Below, piece by piece: positions 8,944 through 17,194 of a stretch of DNA of 64,000 nucleotides. A program made the translations under genes and the position numbers. Positions within the stretch are counted from its first letter, which is position 1, and each line of letters starts with the position of its first letter. The notes below the pieces were generated by a model that saw nothing but the letters and a program-made list of their open reading frames with translations, searched no databases and was not told the DNA's origin. The DNA comes from Aquibacillus albus (GTDB lineage Bacteria; Bacillota; Bacilli; Bacillales; Amphibacillaceae), in assembly GCF_016908325.1 (NCBI RefSeq), contig NZ_JAFBDR010000002.1:1-64000 (forward strand). Reading direction: 5' to 3'.

Positions 8944-9072
8944 TTGCAATCTTATCAAAACGACTTCTACCTTAAGCTCAAGGAAGAATTTGAAGTTTTG
9001 TTGAATCGAAAACTAACGGATAAGGAAAAGGAATTTCTTCTATGGCTTGCATCTAAAAAAGCACTATTCTAA
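8944..9072 (+). CDS. Small hypothetical protein, 42 residues
   Basis: A short gene starting TTG 8944, seven bases after GGAGG in GATGGAGGTTTTATC. The product begins MQSYQNDFYLKLKEEFEVLL, continues with NRKLTDKEKEFLLWLASKK and ends ALF. It is charged and probably helical, with no signal peptide or membrane segment. I do not recognise a family. A good ribosome site, a compact frame and a tail-to-tail four-base overlap with the Sda-like gene support its reality. No function can be assigned. Confidence 0.6.
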   Translation: MQSYQNDFYLKLKEEFEVLLNRKLTDKEKEFLLWLASKKALF

Positions 9073-9212
9073 TTGACTAATTCTACCTCTATTTGTCTTC
9101 TACGAATTTCACCTAGAATTAATTGAATGAAATCTTTTTCTAACTCTAATGAAATCGCAGTATAATAAGACTCTAGTATCAAATCATCACTTAAATGAAC
9201 TAAACTATTCAC
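9069..9212 (-). CDS. sda: Sda-like sporulation checkpoint protein
   Basis: Sda of Bacillus subtilis (46 residues) is a helical hairpin that binds the sporulation kinases KinA/KinB and blocks phosphorelay start-up during DNA-replication stress. The core here, LSDDLILESYYTAISLELEK and then DFIQLILGEIRRR, aligns along its length with the known LSDELLIESYFKA...RDFIELIENEIKRR. I choose GTG 9212, five bases after AAAGGATGGAAA, giving 47 residues. An ATG at 9221 touches the Shine-Dalgarno and is unlikely. A DnaA-box-like CTATTCACA (9205-9213) covers the start; sda is DnaA-controlled in B. subtilis. A TATACT -10-like box lies upstream. Confidence 0.85.
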   Translation of the reverse strand: MNSLVHLSDDLILESYYTAISLELEKDFIQLILGEIRRRQIEVELVN

Positions 9213-9413
9213 AGTTTCCATCCTTTATATTAAATTTACTTTTTTTATTATTAGTATAGTAGTATATTAACCCTAAAATTAGTTTGAAATCAAGGTAAAT
9301 GACACATTTTTTTACAATTTTATTAGCAAATTGTTCCTAGATTGCCACAATACTTTTTAACTAATATATTTTGTTAGGTAGATTGGTTGTCATAACCAAA
9401 ATTTTGATCACTC

Positions 9414-9447
9414 AAAAGAAGTAACCACTGTCTAAACGGTTACTTCT
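9414..9447 (-). terminator. Terminator of the 14-gene sugar operon
   Basis: On the minus strand AGAAGTAACC (9447-9438) pairs with GGTTACTTCT (9426-9417), followed by TTTTGAG. It sits just after the nagB stop. Confidence 0.8.
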
Positions 9448-9453
9448 CTTTAG

Positions 9454-10179
9454 TTATAATAGCTTTGCTGAATCCTCATCCAGAAAAACTTCAACATTTG
9501 GATGTAGTTGTAAAAATGATCCGGGACATAGCGGGTTAATCGGGCCAGTAAAAGCTTTTTTTATCACTTCTGATTTCTGCTCCCCTTTTGCGATAAAAAC
9601 TATTTTTTTCGCCTTTAAGATACTGCCAATTCCCATCGTGACCGCCTTTGTAGGTACCTGTTCAAAGGAAGGGAAATACTGTGAATTTACTTTCCTAGTA
9701 TGCTCACTTAATTCCACAATGTGTGTACCTGCGTGAAGCGTTTCACCAGGTTCATTAAATCCTATATGACCATTTAAACCGATGCCTAGAATTTGAATAT
9801 CCAACTGGCCTTCTCGTTCTAAAAGTTGGTCATACCTTTTGCATTCGTCATGTAAATTATCTGCACACCCATTCGGAATATAAATATGATTTTCTCTGAA
9901 ATCCACATGCTGAAACAAGTGTTGATCCATAAAAGCATAAAAACTATGTGGATGCCCCCGATCCAAGCCAACATACTCGTCAAGATTATATGATGTTACT
10001 TGATCAAACGATACTAATCCTTCTTTATAAGCCTTAGATAGCTGAGCATACATACCAACAGGTGATTGTCCTGTTGCCAGACCTAGTTTGAAACTAGGCA
10101 TATTATTTATTGACTGTATCACAACCTCCGAAGCAGCCTGATCAACATCTTGCTCTGATTGATAGATATGAATATTCAT
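9454..10179 (-). CDS. nagB: Glucosamine-6-phosphate deaminase
   Basis: Converts glucosamine 6-phosphate to fructose 6-phosphate and ammonia in the cytoplasm. The 241 residues match the short, non-allosteric Bacillus NagB along the whole length: GLATGQSPVGMY at the phosphate loop, catalytic Asp67 in YNLDEY and the GIGLNGHIGFNEPGE block with His138 and Glu143. THIVELSEHTRKVNSQYF and the TMGIGSIL segment also match. The start follows AAAGGAGCG. It is the last gene of the long operon and is followed by a terminator. Its presence hints that the imported sugar, or one branch of the pathway, carries an amino group; that is inference. Confidence 0.95.
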   Translation of the reverse strand: MNIHIYQSEQDVDQAASEVVIQSINNMPSFKLGLATGQSPVGMYAQLSKAYKEGLVSFDQVTSYNLDEYVGLDRGHPHSFYAFMDQHLFQHVDFRENHIYIPNGCADNLHDECKRYDQLLEREGQLDIQILGIGLNGHIGFNEPGETLHAGTHIVELSEHTRKVNSQYFPSFEQVPTKAVTMGIGSILKAKKIVFIAKGEQKSEVIKKAFTGPINPLCPGSFLQLHPNVEVFLDEDSAKLL

Positions 10180-10247
10180 AGAAACAAACGCTCCTTTAAA
10201 ACTTTGCTAAACCAGTAATGGCCAATCCACCATTCACAAATCAAAAT

Positions 10248-10892
10248 CTATCCCTGTCTGGCCTCTTTAATCGCTCGACAAATGTTAGATGCCAACCTTG
10301 TTATCGTTCCATAGTCACCTTGTTTAGCGCTTGCCGTTAAACTGCCTCCCACCCCGACTGCCACTGCTCCGTTATTAATCCATTCTCCAACATTATCTGG
10401 ACTAACTCCGCCAGTTGGCATCAGATTTGCTTGAGGAAGTGGACCTTTTATCGATTTAATCATCTTAGGACCAAATGCCTCACCCGGGAATAATTTTAAA
10501 AGATCTGCACCGAGTTCCATTGCTTCTACTGCACTTTCAATGGTCATCACCCCTGGCATGTAGGGGATTTGATAACGATTGCAAAGTTTCAGTGTATCTT
10601 TATCTAAATAGGGGCTAACGATATACTTTGCACCAGCTAACATGGCAATTCTTGCAGTCTCTGAATCTAATACGGTCCCCGCTCCTATGATAGCGTCTTC
10701 CCCATAGTGATTTGACAATTCTTCTATCAGGCGGGTGGCATTGGGAACAGTATAGGTAATCTCAATAGCAGCAGCTCCGCCTTCCAGACAGGCTTCTGTA
10801 ATTTTTTTCGCTTCCGTTAACGTATCAGCCCGAACAACAACTACAAGTCCGGATTCAGTGATTTTGTTTAAAACTTCCCACTTGTTAAGCAT
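10248..10892 (-). CDS. eda: KDPG/KHG-family aldolase
   Basis: A class I aldolase that splits 2-keto-3-deoxy-6-phospho-aldonates (or 4-hydroxy-2-oxoglutarate) into pyruvate and an aldehyde. Schiff-base Lys133 lies in LLKLFPGEAF, the same number as in the E. coli enzyme, and Glu44 in AIEITYT. GAGTVLD and the phosphate-binding MPTGGVSPDN and GVGGSL loops are present. ATG 10892 is chosen, nine bases after AAAGGG, giving 214 residues; an upstream GTG (10910) overlaps that ribosome site. Its place between a sugar dehydrogenase and nagB suggests that the pathway ends in a 2-keto-3-deoxy acid. Whether that acid is phosphorylated is not decided by sequence. Confidence 0.92.
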   Translation of the reverse strand: MLNKWEVLNKITESGLVVVVRADTLTEAKKITEACLEGGAAAIEITYTVPNATRLIEELSNHYGEDAIIGAGTVLDSETARIAMLAGAKYIVSPYLDKDTLKLCNRYQIPYMPGVMTIESAVEAMELGADLLKLFPGEAFGPKMIKSIKGPLPQANLMPTGGVSPDNVGEWINNGAVAVGVGGSLTASAKQGDYGTITRLASNICRAIKEARQG

Positions 10893-10925
10893 GCAATCCA
10901 ACCCTTTCACTTATTTACAGATAAA

Positions 10926-11966
10926 TTAAAACTTAACAATGTACTTTTTAATACCTGACGCATGCTCAATTCTATGAAATGCATCTAATATATTCTCAAA
11001 ATCAACAACCTCTGTAATAAACTCATTCAAATCTAAAACACCCATTTGAATCCAATTAATAATTTGATGATGTGCCTCTGATTCTTCCAGCTTAGAAGGG
11101 AATTGTAAAAATTGAAGATCCCAATTATAAGGGGCCTTGCTCCAATCTAAATCCATGCTTAGTTGGGGAGAAATACCATAACAGCAAATTTTCCCGTTAT
11201 CTTTGACCATTTCCATTGATTCATTAATTAGTTTGTTGACACCAACCGCATCAAGGGCAAAGTCAACACCATCTTTACAAATCTTTCTAACTTCACTTAC
11301 CACATCAACTTTTTGGTTATTAAAGGCATAATCAGCCCCAAAATCCAAGGCTTCTTGCACTTTAAGATCGCTTCTTACAGAAACAATAATGGGACCTAGC
11401 CCTAATAGTTTGGCAAACTTAATAAATGACAAGCCTACAGGACCCGCTCCATAAATGACTAAACTATTATTCTCTTTAAATCCAAATCTTTTACAGGCAC
11501 TTAATACTTCTCTAAACGTAACAATCATTGCTGCACCAACAGGATCTATATCATCCGGGAGAACCTGCTGTGCATAATAGGCCTCTGAAAACCGGTCTGT
11601 TTCTGGACCAAATCCATCCTCCATCATTGCTTTCCCATCACTGACAACCGCGTACTCGGAATAAGCTCCCCATCCTGGGGTATATCCATCAACTTCCTGC
11701 TCTAAAAAAGGCAGTAGCACGAGGTCGCCAGCTTTTAAATATTTTACATTTTCTCCAGTTTCTACAACCCTTCCTACTCCTTCATGGCCAAGAATCGCTG
11801 GGTAAGTGTCAAAACCTTTAAATTCTCCATGAATGAGCTTTAAATCTGTACCTCTGCAAACACCACAGCTTTCCATTTTGACAAGCGCTTGGTATTCGTT
11901 AAATTCGGGGATTGGAAATTCTTTTATGGATAAAACACCTTTGGAATCAACGGTTAAGCTTTTCAT
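10926..11966 (-). CDS. Medium-chain zinc dehydrogenase without structural-zinc cysteines
   Basis: An NAD(P)-dependent alcohol/polyol dehydrogenase of the MDR superfamily. Catalytic zinc ligands are visible as Cys34 (SCGVCRGTD) and His61-Glu62 (LGHEGVG). The Rossmann motif is YGAGPVGLSF. The structural-zinc loop normally holding four cysteines is replaced by LPFLEQEVDGYTPGWGAYSEY, as in some glucose-dehydrogenase-like and other divergent MDRs. ATG 11966 follows AAAGGTGGG by ten bases (346 residues). It probably oxidises a sugar or sugar-acid hydroxyl in the operon's pathway; the substrate is unknown. Confidence 0.88.
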   Translation of the reverse strand: MKSLTVDSKGVLSIKEFPIPEFNEYQALVKMESCGVCRGTDLKLIHGEFKGFDTYPAILGHEGVGRVVETGENVKYLKAGDLVLLPFLEQEVDGYTPGWGAYSEYAVVSDGKAMMEDGFGPETDRFSEAYYAQQVLPDDIDPVGAAMIVTFREVLSACKRFGFKENNSLVIYGAGPVGLSFIKFAKLLGLGPIIVSVRSDLKVQEALDFGADYAFNNQKVDVVSEVRKICKDGVDFALDAVGVNKLINESMEMVKDNGKICCYGISPQLSMDLDWSKAPYNWDLQFLQFPSKLEESEAHHQIINWIQMGVLDLNEFITEVVDFENILDAFHRIEHASGIKKYIVKF

Positions 11967-12001
11967 TTTTTTCAAACCCACCTTTTACATACAAAATAAA
12001 T

Positions 12002-12952
12002 TTAGGATTTATTCGTAACATAGTCGCTTGCAATCTGTTCTACTTTTGAAAGCTCCTTTTGATTAATCTCCATATGAAATACTTCTGAAATTACCTGTGT
12101 CCACCCATGTATAAAATACACCCAACCATCTTCCACATGTAAGTTTTTACTTTCTTTTTGGTTAAGTGCTTGGTGCATAAACAATAAATCGCCACGGTAA
12201 TTCAATTCCCATACGAGGCTATTCTCAGGATAAGAGCAATTATTCGTTAATGGAGACCCTGGACGATCTTTTCCTAGCCCAGTTGCATTAACGATTAATG
12301 AATAAGGCTTGACTCTAGTAAGTATTTCATCATTGATAATCATATCATCTGCTAGGACATATTCAATTTCGACGTCTGTAGATATTTCATTAATAATTGA
12401 TCGCATCGAATCCAGCCGTGGTTGACTTCGATTAGCAACATATATTTTGGACGGTCTATTATTTTTATTGGCACTTTCAATTAGATTGGAAGTGATTGCG
12501 ATCGAGCTTCCGCCAGCTCCCATCAAGAAAGCCTCCCCGCCATGCTGCTCCCAAAAATTAGTTGGAATGAATGCTTGCATTGCCAAATGACTAGATATAT
12601 GATCTTTTGCGTGTCCAACTAACTTTCCATCCTTTTTAGAAATACAGGAAAGTTCACCAAATAGACGAGCATATGGGTCTAATTCATCAAATAAATCCTT
12701 GGCAGCTTGATACAAATCAATTTTATGAGTTGTGACCAAGGCACCTAATGATAATTCATCATCTTTCAAGAATTGAACGACCTCTCGATAAACACTTGGA
12801 TCTTCATGAATATTGATATCTATCCCCTTAATAACTGCATCGATATTTAGCTCTTTTGCCCATAACGGAAAAAGCTTCATAATTGATGACTGTGCTGTTG
12901 TTACACCTATAAAATAAAAGGTAGGTGTAGTTGCTTTTTCAAGTTTCACCAT
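12002..12952 (-). CDS. Shikimate dehydrogenase-like oxidoreductase
   Basis: A 316-residue protein with the AroE fold. It has the N-terminal substrate domain with a Ser-Ser pair (AQSSIMK), catalytic-type Lys77 in VTTHK and Asp117 in GHAKDHIS. A Rossmann domain follows with GAGGSS (145-150) and NATGLG. Those catalytic residues are retained, but similarity to true AroE is modest and no aromatic pathway gene is near. I infer that it reduces or oxidises a carboxylated polyol or keto-sugar from this operon rather than shikimate. GGAGGGATA precedes ATG. It is spaced 11 bases from the phosphotriesterase-like gene before it. Confidence 0.82.
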   Translation of the reverse strand: MVKLEKATTPTFYFIGVTTAQSSIMKLFPLWAKELNIDAVIKGIDINIHEDPSVYREVVQFLKDDELSLGALVTTHKIDLYQAAKDLFDELDPYARLFGELSCISKKDGKLVGHAKDHISSHLAMQAFIPTNFWEQHGGEAFLMGAGGSSIAITSNLIESANKNNRPSKIYVANRSQPRLDSMRSIINEISTDVEIEYVLADDMIINDEILTRVKPYSLIVNATGLGKDRPGSPLTNNCSYPENSLVWELNYRGDLLFMHQALNQKESKNLHVEDGWVYFIHGWTQVISEVFHMEINQKELSKVEQIASDYVTNKS

Positions 12953-12963
12953 TATCCCTCCAT

Positions 12964-13929
12964 TTAATTTTTAATCATAGATAGTGCGGAGCTTGGATTC
13001 CTTAGGGTTAACGTTTTAAGGCTTTCATGTGGGACACCTAACTTTTTTAGTCTTGGTAAAAACGATGTAAAAAGATAGCTTAGGCCAATTTCTCCATCAT
13101 AAGTAAGGAGTCGAGCCCTTGTTGTATCTAAACTTAATAAAAGAGAGTTTAAATGTCCTTTATTAATCATGTGTAAAATTAAATGAGCTTCTGTTTCATC
13201 ATCATGATAGTTAAAACGCCCAATCGTATCGTATTCTAAATACACACCAGCTTCAGCAATCTGCTCATGAAGCCGATAATCGTGATGCGTCCGATCTAAA
13301 TGACATAGAATAACCCTACTTGCAGGTACTCCACGCCCCGTTATAAACTGAATAACTTCAAAGGGGTCTGACCCCTTTTCGATGTGAACCATAATGGGCG
13401 CACCTGTTTCTTTGGCCGCTTCTACGGCTGCTTCGAATTTAGGAATATAGTAATCTGTTAATCCATCTGCACCTACAGCTGTTTTTATCATTCCTGCTTT
13501 TGCTTTCACACGCGCGATCGGCAAGCTAAATTGGTTACCCCGGTACATTCCTTGTTGGAGTTCATCCAAAAATAACTGATACAATTGATCCGACGAACAT
13601 GCGTGGATCCAATGCTCCGGCCAATAAAACATCGACTTATGGAAGCCAGTAGAAGCAACGATATGTACACCTGTTTTTTTAGAAATTTCCACTAAGGATG
13701 AAGCTACTCTTCCTGCTCCAACTGGTTGTGCATCGACAATTAAGCTGCCGCCATTTGCTTGAAATTCATCTACTTCCTTGATTGTTTTTTCTATATCATC
13801 TATGCACAGTGCTGGATTAACAGCTGAAGCATTTCCAGCTTCAATCATTAGATGCTCATGAGGTTGAATGTGTTTCAGATTCTTTGGATCGATCTGGCCT
13901 AAAACCGTTTGTATCCCCATTTCCATCAT
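12964..13929 (-). CDS. Phosphotriesterase-family hydrolase (probable sugar lactonase)
   Basis: An amidohydrolase-superfamily TIM barrel of 321 residues. Metal ligands are readable: His24-x-His26 in QPHEHL, bridging Lys149 in AGMIKTA, His182 in MVHIEKG, His210 in CHLDRTHH and Asp268 in LSLDTTRA. Relatives in sugar operons are often lactonases, which would fit the dehydrogenases around it; the substrate is not determined. Residues 184-191 (EKGSDPFE) are encoded by a copy of the dispersed palindrome GGGGTC(A)GACCCC lying in frame, directly after a metal-ligand strand. SMP-30 upstream is a second lactonase candidate. Confidence 0.85.
   Translation of the reverse strand: MMEMGIQTVLGQIDPKNLKHIQPHEHLMIEAGNASAVNPALCIDDIEKTIKEVDEFQANGGSLIVDAQPVGAGRVASSLVEISKKTGVHIVASTGFHKSMFYWPEHWIHACSSDQLYQLFLDELQQGMYRGNQFSLPIARVKAKAGMIKTAVGADGLTDYYIPKFEAAVEAAKETGAPIMVHIEKGSDPFEVIQFITGRGVPASRVILCHLDRTHHDYRLHEQIAEAGVYLEYDTIGRFNYHDDETEAHLILHMINKGHLNSLLLSLDTTRARLLTYDGEIGLSYLFTSFLPRLKKLGVPHESLKTLTLRNPSSALSMIKN
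13361..13379. repeat. GGGGTCTGACCCC palindrome inside a coding region
   Basis: AAGGGGTCTGACCCCTT sits in the phosphotriesterase-like gene and is read on the minus strand as Lys-Gly-Ser-Asp-Pro-Phe. It is identical to the 13-base core found at eight other positions in this window, all of which are intergenic. Confidence 0.85.
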
Positions 13930-13969
13930 ACATTCACATCCTAACTAAATCCTTATACTTGTTTAGAGC

Positions 13970-14905
13970 TTATACGGACTCTTGTTTTTCCGTAAAAAAC
14001 TCAAGCACATTTTGAGTGGCTTGAACGGTCATTCTCGTAATTGCCTCTGAACTAGCAGCTGCATTATGAGGGGTTAAAATAGCATTTTCACATTCAAATA
14101 ATGGAGATTCTGTTAATGGCTCCGTACTGAACACATCCATTCCTGCACCAAAAATTAACTCTTCCTTTAATGCCTTCGCTAAGTCAGCTTCATTAATTAT
14201 TCCACCTCGTGCCGTGTTCACAATAATACTATTCTTTTTCATTCGTTTAAACATAGGGTAGTTTAATAGGTTTTTCGTCTCCTCTACTAAAGGAAGATGG
14301 ACAGAAAGGATATCACTTTGTTCGATGATCGTATCAAATTCAGAGATTTTCACGTCCATTTCTTCTGCTAATTCATAGTTTGGGAAAAGGTCATATGCAA
14401 GGATATCCATATCAAATCCACGTGCACGCTTTGCTACCGCTCTACCTATTGCACCAAAACCAAGAATCCCAATTGTTTTCCCATAAACCTCCGTACCAAC
14501 ACTTTTCGCCCACTGACCATGGAGTAGCTTTTCATGACTTTGCGGAACATGTCTAGCAACTGATAAAAGTAACGAAAACGTGTAATCAGCGACAGCTTCT
14601 GTATTTACACCAGGTGTATTTAATACCTTTATCCCCTTTTCTTCCGCAAAATCTTTCGGAATATTGTCTATTCCAACTCCATATTTGGATATGATTTTCA
14701 GTTTATTAGCTGCTTTCAAAATATCCTCCGTCAGCTCATCTGTACCAACAATTAATGCATCCACATCCTCCATTAATTCCATCATTCGCTCTCTATCTAA
14801 AGGACCAATTTCCCGAATTACTTCATAGTTTTCCTTTTCCCACATCGAATAGATTTCTTTGTTAAACATTCCGTAGGATCGCGGAGTAATTAATACTTTT
14901 GGCAA
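13970..14905 (-). CDS. D-isomer-specific 2-hydroxyacid dehydrogenase (SerA-like)
   Basis: An NAD-dependent dehydrogenase of 311 residues interconverting a 2-hydroxy acid and a 2-keto acid. It has the GFGAIG nucleotide loop (149-154) and the catalytic triad Arg233 (NTARGG), Glu262 (FSTEPL) and His280 (LTPHNAA). SKYGVGIDNI is the substrate-domain motif. It lacks the ACT/regulatory tail of biosynthetic SerA, and no serine genes are nearby, so a role on a sugar-derived acid such as an aldonate is likelier. The start is TTG 14905, seven bases after GGGGGAGGG. Confidence 0.9.
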   Translation of the reverse strand: MPKVLITPRSYGMFNKEIYSMWEKENYEVIREIGPLDRERMMELMEDVDALIVGTDELTEDILKAANKLKIISKYGVGIDNIPKDFAEEKGIKVLNTPGVNTEAVADYTFSLLLSVARHVPQSHEKLLHGQWAKSVGTEVYGKTIGILGFGAIGRAVAKRARGFDMDILAYDLFPNYELAEEMDVKISEFDTIIEQSDILSVHLPLVEETKNLLNYPMFKRMKKNSIIVNTARGGIINEADLAKALKEELIFGAGMDVFSTEPLTESPLFECENAILTPHNAAASSEAITRMTVQATQNVLEFFTEKQESV

Positions 14906-14959
14906 ATTTCAACCCTCCCCCTTTACGTTCTGTTCCCTTAGCAATCGTCAAAAGCTTTT

Positions 14960-15538
14960 TTATACCTTTTGATATCGAGGATTATCTATCAATTTTTGCT
15001 CTCCATTTTCCTCAACGGATAGTTTCACAAATCCTTCTGTCTCAATCCCGCCATAATCATGCCCGGCATCACCGGGATAAGCAGCAAAAAAGATAAAGGG
15101 TTCGTCCCCAGTATTAACTGTCCGATGCGCCCATTCAGGTGCAACATAAGCAATTGTTCCCGGAACCATCTCCAGTTTTTTAAAGTCCCCTTCCTTTGTC
15201 TGCATAATTAGCTGCCCTTTTCCTTTTAAACAAAAATAAATTTCGGCCCGATCTAAAATTTCATGATAATGACCTTTTGTCATAAAATACTCGTTACCAA
15301 TTTTCCCTGGGTATAAAATAGTCGTACAATGCTGAATATGTGCCATGGTTTCCGGAAGCTCGACATTATAAACTTCATAGATTAGTGGATCCTCTTCCAC
15401 TCTCTCTTCAACAGCTTTTTGATCAAGATACATCTCCTTCATATGAGAAAGCTTTCTAACAATTACCCTGCCTTCTGGATTAAGCTTTCCTGTATCAAAT
15501 TCATACTCCGTAGTGAAAGGTTGAAACTTTGCACTCAC
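14960..15538 (-). CDS. Cupin-type phosphoglucose isomerase
   Basis: A metal-dependent sugar-phosphate isomerase of the archaeal/cupin GPI family (PF06560). The ligand set His90, His92, Glu99 and His138 (KGHYHEILDRAEIY and EWAHRTVN) has the same spacing as the His88/His90/Glu97/His136 set of the Pyrococcus enzyme. GTG 15538 lies eight bases after AAGGAG, giving 192 residues; the longer GTG at 15547 would overlap the Shine-Dalgarno. In this operon it may act on the product of the FGGY kinase encoded 12 bases upstream. A ketose/aldose 6-phosphate other than glucose 6-phosphate is possible. Confidence 0.9.
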   Translation of the reverse strand: MSAKFQPFTTEYEFDTGKLNPEGRVIVRKLSHMKEMYLDQKAVEERVEEDPLIYEVYNVELPETMAHIQHCTTILYPGKIGNEYFMTKGHYHEILDRAEIYFCLKGKGQLIMQTKEGDFKKLEMVPGTIAYVAPEWAHRTVNTGDEPFIFFAAYPGDAGHDYGGIETEGFVKLSVEENGEQKLIDNPRYQKV

Positions 15539-15550
15539 ATGAATCACTCC

Positions 15551-17062
15551 TTAGTTAAATTGTTTTAGTTTTGTATAAATAGGAACTAACTGCTCATAGG
15601 TATCATTGAAAATTTCATATAATGCTTCATATTTCGACTTATTCTTTACATCTGGATCATGTGTTGACACTCTTTTCACCCATTTTTTTGCTTCTTGAAA
15701 GTCTTTAATGGCACCACTTCCGACAGCACCTGCCATTGCAGCTCCCATTGAGGTTGCTTCTTCTAAATACGAAGGAACCTCAATATCTAATTGATAGATA
15801 TCAGCTAATATTTGACGCCATAACACACTTTTAGCGCCTCCACCTAATACCCACATTTTCTCAATAGGTATCCCGGAATTTCTAAATGTATCGAGGACAA
15901 CCTTTAAATTAAAAGCTACACCCTCCATCACTGCTCTAGCCATGTCTCCGCGATCATGAGTAATCGACAATCCAACAAAGGCACCTCGCGCATCAGGGTT
16001 CCACCTGGGTGAACGCTCCCCCATTAAATAAGGAAGAAATAGTAATTTGTTGGAGCCTAATGGAGATTTACTTGCTTCCTCATTCATCACATCGTACTTA
16101 TCCAATTTCAAATGACCGTACAACAGCTGAGTGACCCATTGCATCGATCCCCCGCCTGTTTGCATCGTACCGTTAGGAGAATATTTCGTTGGATCTAAAT
16201 GAACCCATGTATAGGTTTTCATTTCCGGATCAAATACAGGCTCATCAGAAGCAACTGCCACCCATGAAGATGAACCAATATAGTTAAATGCTTCCCCATG
16301 ATCCATGACACCAACACCAGCGGCTGCACATACACCATCTCCAGCCCCGATAACAACTGGAGTTCCTTTAAGTAAACCTGTCTCTTCAGCAGCTTGGTTC
16401 GTTACACTTCCAATAACATCTGTTGAGGCACAAGCATCTGGAAACACTTCTTCATCAAGATCCCATGCGTCGATAATTTCTTTTGACCAAACCTTATTAA
16501 CGATGTCAAAGCAATTCGTTCCACATGCATCAGAGTAATCGGTTACAAAAACACCAGTCATTTTAAAGGCTAAATAATCTTTTGCCTGCAGAAACTTGTA
16601 AGTCTTTTGATACACCTCTGGTCGATTGTCCTTCAGCCATTTAATTTTAGCTCCTGAATAAGAAGAGCTGATTCGGTGCCCTGTTACCTTATAGACATAC
16701 TCCATACTAAGCTGCTGCTCGAGTTGACTAGCTTGTTCCTCTGCTCGCATATCTGCCCAAATAATCGAATGCTGTAGCGGATTACCATCGCGATCCACAG
16801 GTAAGGCACCCATCATTTGACCACTGAAGCTAACTGCAGCTATTTCCTCTCTATTTATATTCTTTTCGGAAACAAGTTTTTTCGTCGTTTCACAAACAGC
16901 TTTCCACCAGTCAGAAGGATTCTGTTCTGCCCATCCGGAATGAGGATAGTTTGTTTCATATCCAAAAAAAGCGCTATTTATGAGTTCACCATTTGTTGAA
17001 TACAGTGTCGCCTTATTCCCTGTTGTTCCGACGTCATGTGCTAACACATACTGCTTTGCCAC
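15551..17062 (-). CDS. FGGY-family carbohydrate kinase (xylulokinase-like)
   Basis: A 503-residue ATP-dependent sugar kinase. The first phosphate loop is DVGTTGNKATLY (Asp10). The substrate region GWAEQNPSDWW and the catalytic-Asp segment GAGDGVCAAAGVG follow. The adenosine motif is WVLGGGAKSVLWRQILADI. Overall it resembles xylulokinases, but FGGY substrates are hard to predict and the following gene encodes a glucose-phosphate-type isomerase. The start is GTG 17062 after AAGGGGGAATTTCA. It lies 132 bases after the permease gene, the only sizeable gap between the importer and the enzymes. Confidence 0.9.
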   Translation of the reverse strand: MAKQYVLAHDVGTTGNKATLYSTNGELINSAFFGYETNYPHSGWAEQNPSDWWKAVCETTKKLVSEKNINREEIAAVSFSGQMMGALPVDRDGNPLQHSIIWADMRAEEQASQLEQQLSMEYVYKVTGHRISSSYSGAKIKWLKDNRPEVYQKTYKFLQAKDYLAFKMTGVFVTDYSDACGTNCFDIVNKVWSKEIIDAWDLDEEVFPDACASTDVIGSVTNQAAEETGLLKGTPVVIGAGDGVCAAAGVGVMDHGEAFNYIGSSSWVAVASDEPVFDPEMKTYTWVHLDPTKYSPNGTMQTGGGSMQWVTQLLYGHLKLDKYDVMNEEASKSPLGSNKLLFLPYLMGERSPRWNPDARGAFVGLSITHDRGDMARAVMEGVAFNLKVVLDTFRNSGIPIEKMWVLGGGAKSVLWRQILADIYQLDIEVPSYLEEATSMGAAMAGAVGSGAIKDFQEAKKWVKRVSTHDPDVKNKSKYEALYEIFNDTYEQLVPIYTKLKQFN

Positions 17063-17194
17063 TGAAATTCCCCCTTAGACGTAATGTAATAGGTTAGTTA
17101 ATCGTATCAGAAAATGGTAGTCTTGGAGTGAATGGATAGAATTTCTTAGATGAATTTTTTCATACAAATCAAGTTGACTAGTACAGATGCTTGA

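Noticed and set aside
12002-12952. Calling this gene aroE
   Set aside because: Similarity is limited to the fold and catalytic residues, and the context is sugar catabolism.
13970-14905. Calling this gene serA
   Set aside because: It lacks a regulatory C-terminal domain and sits in a sugar operon; the family is broad.
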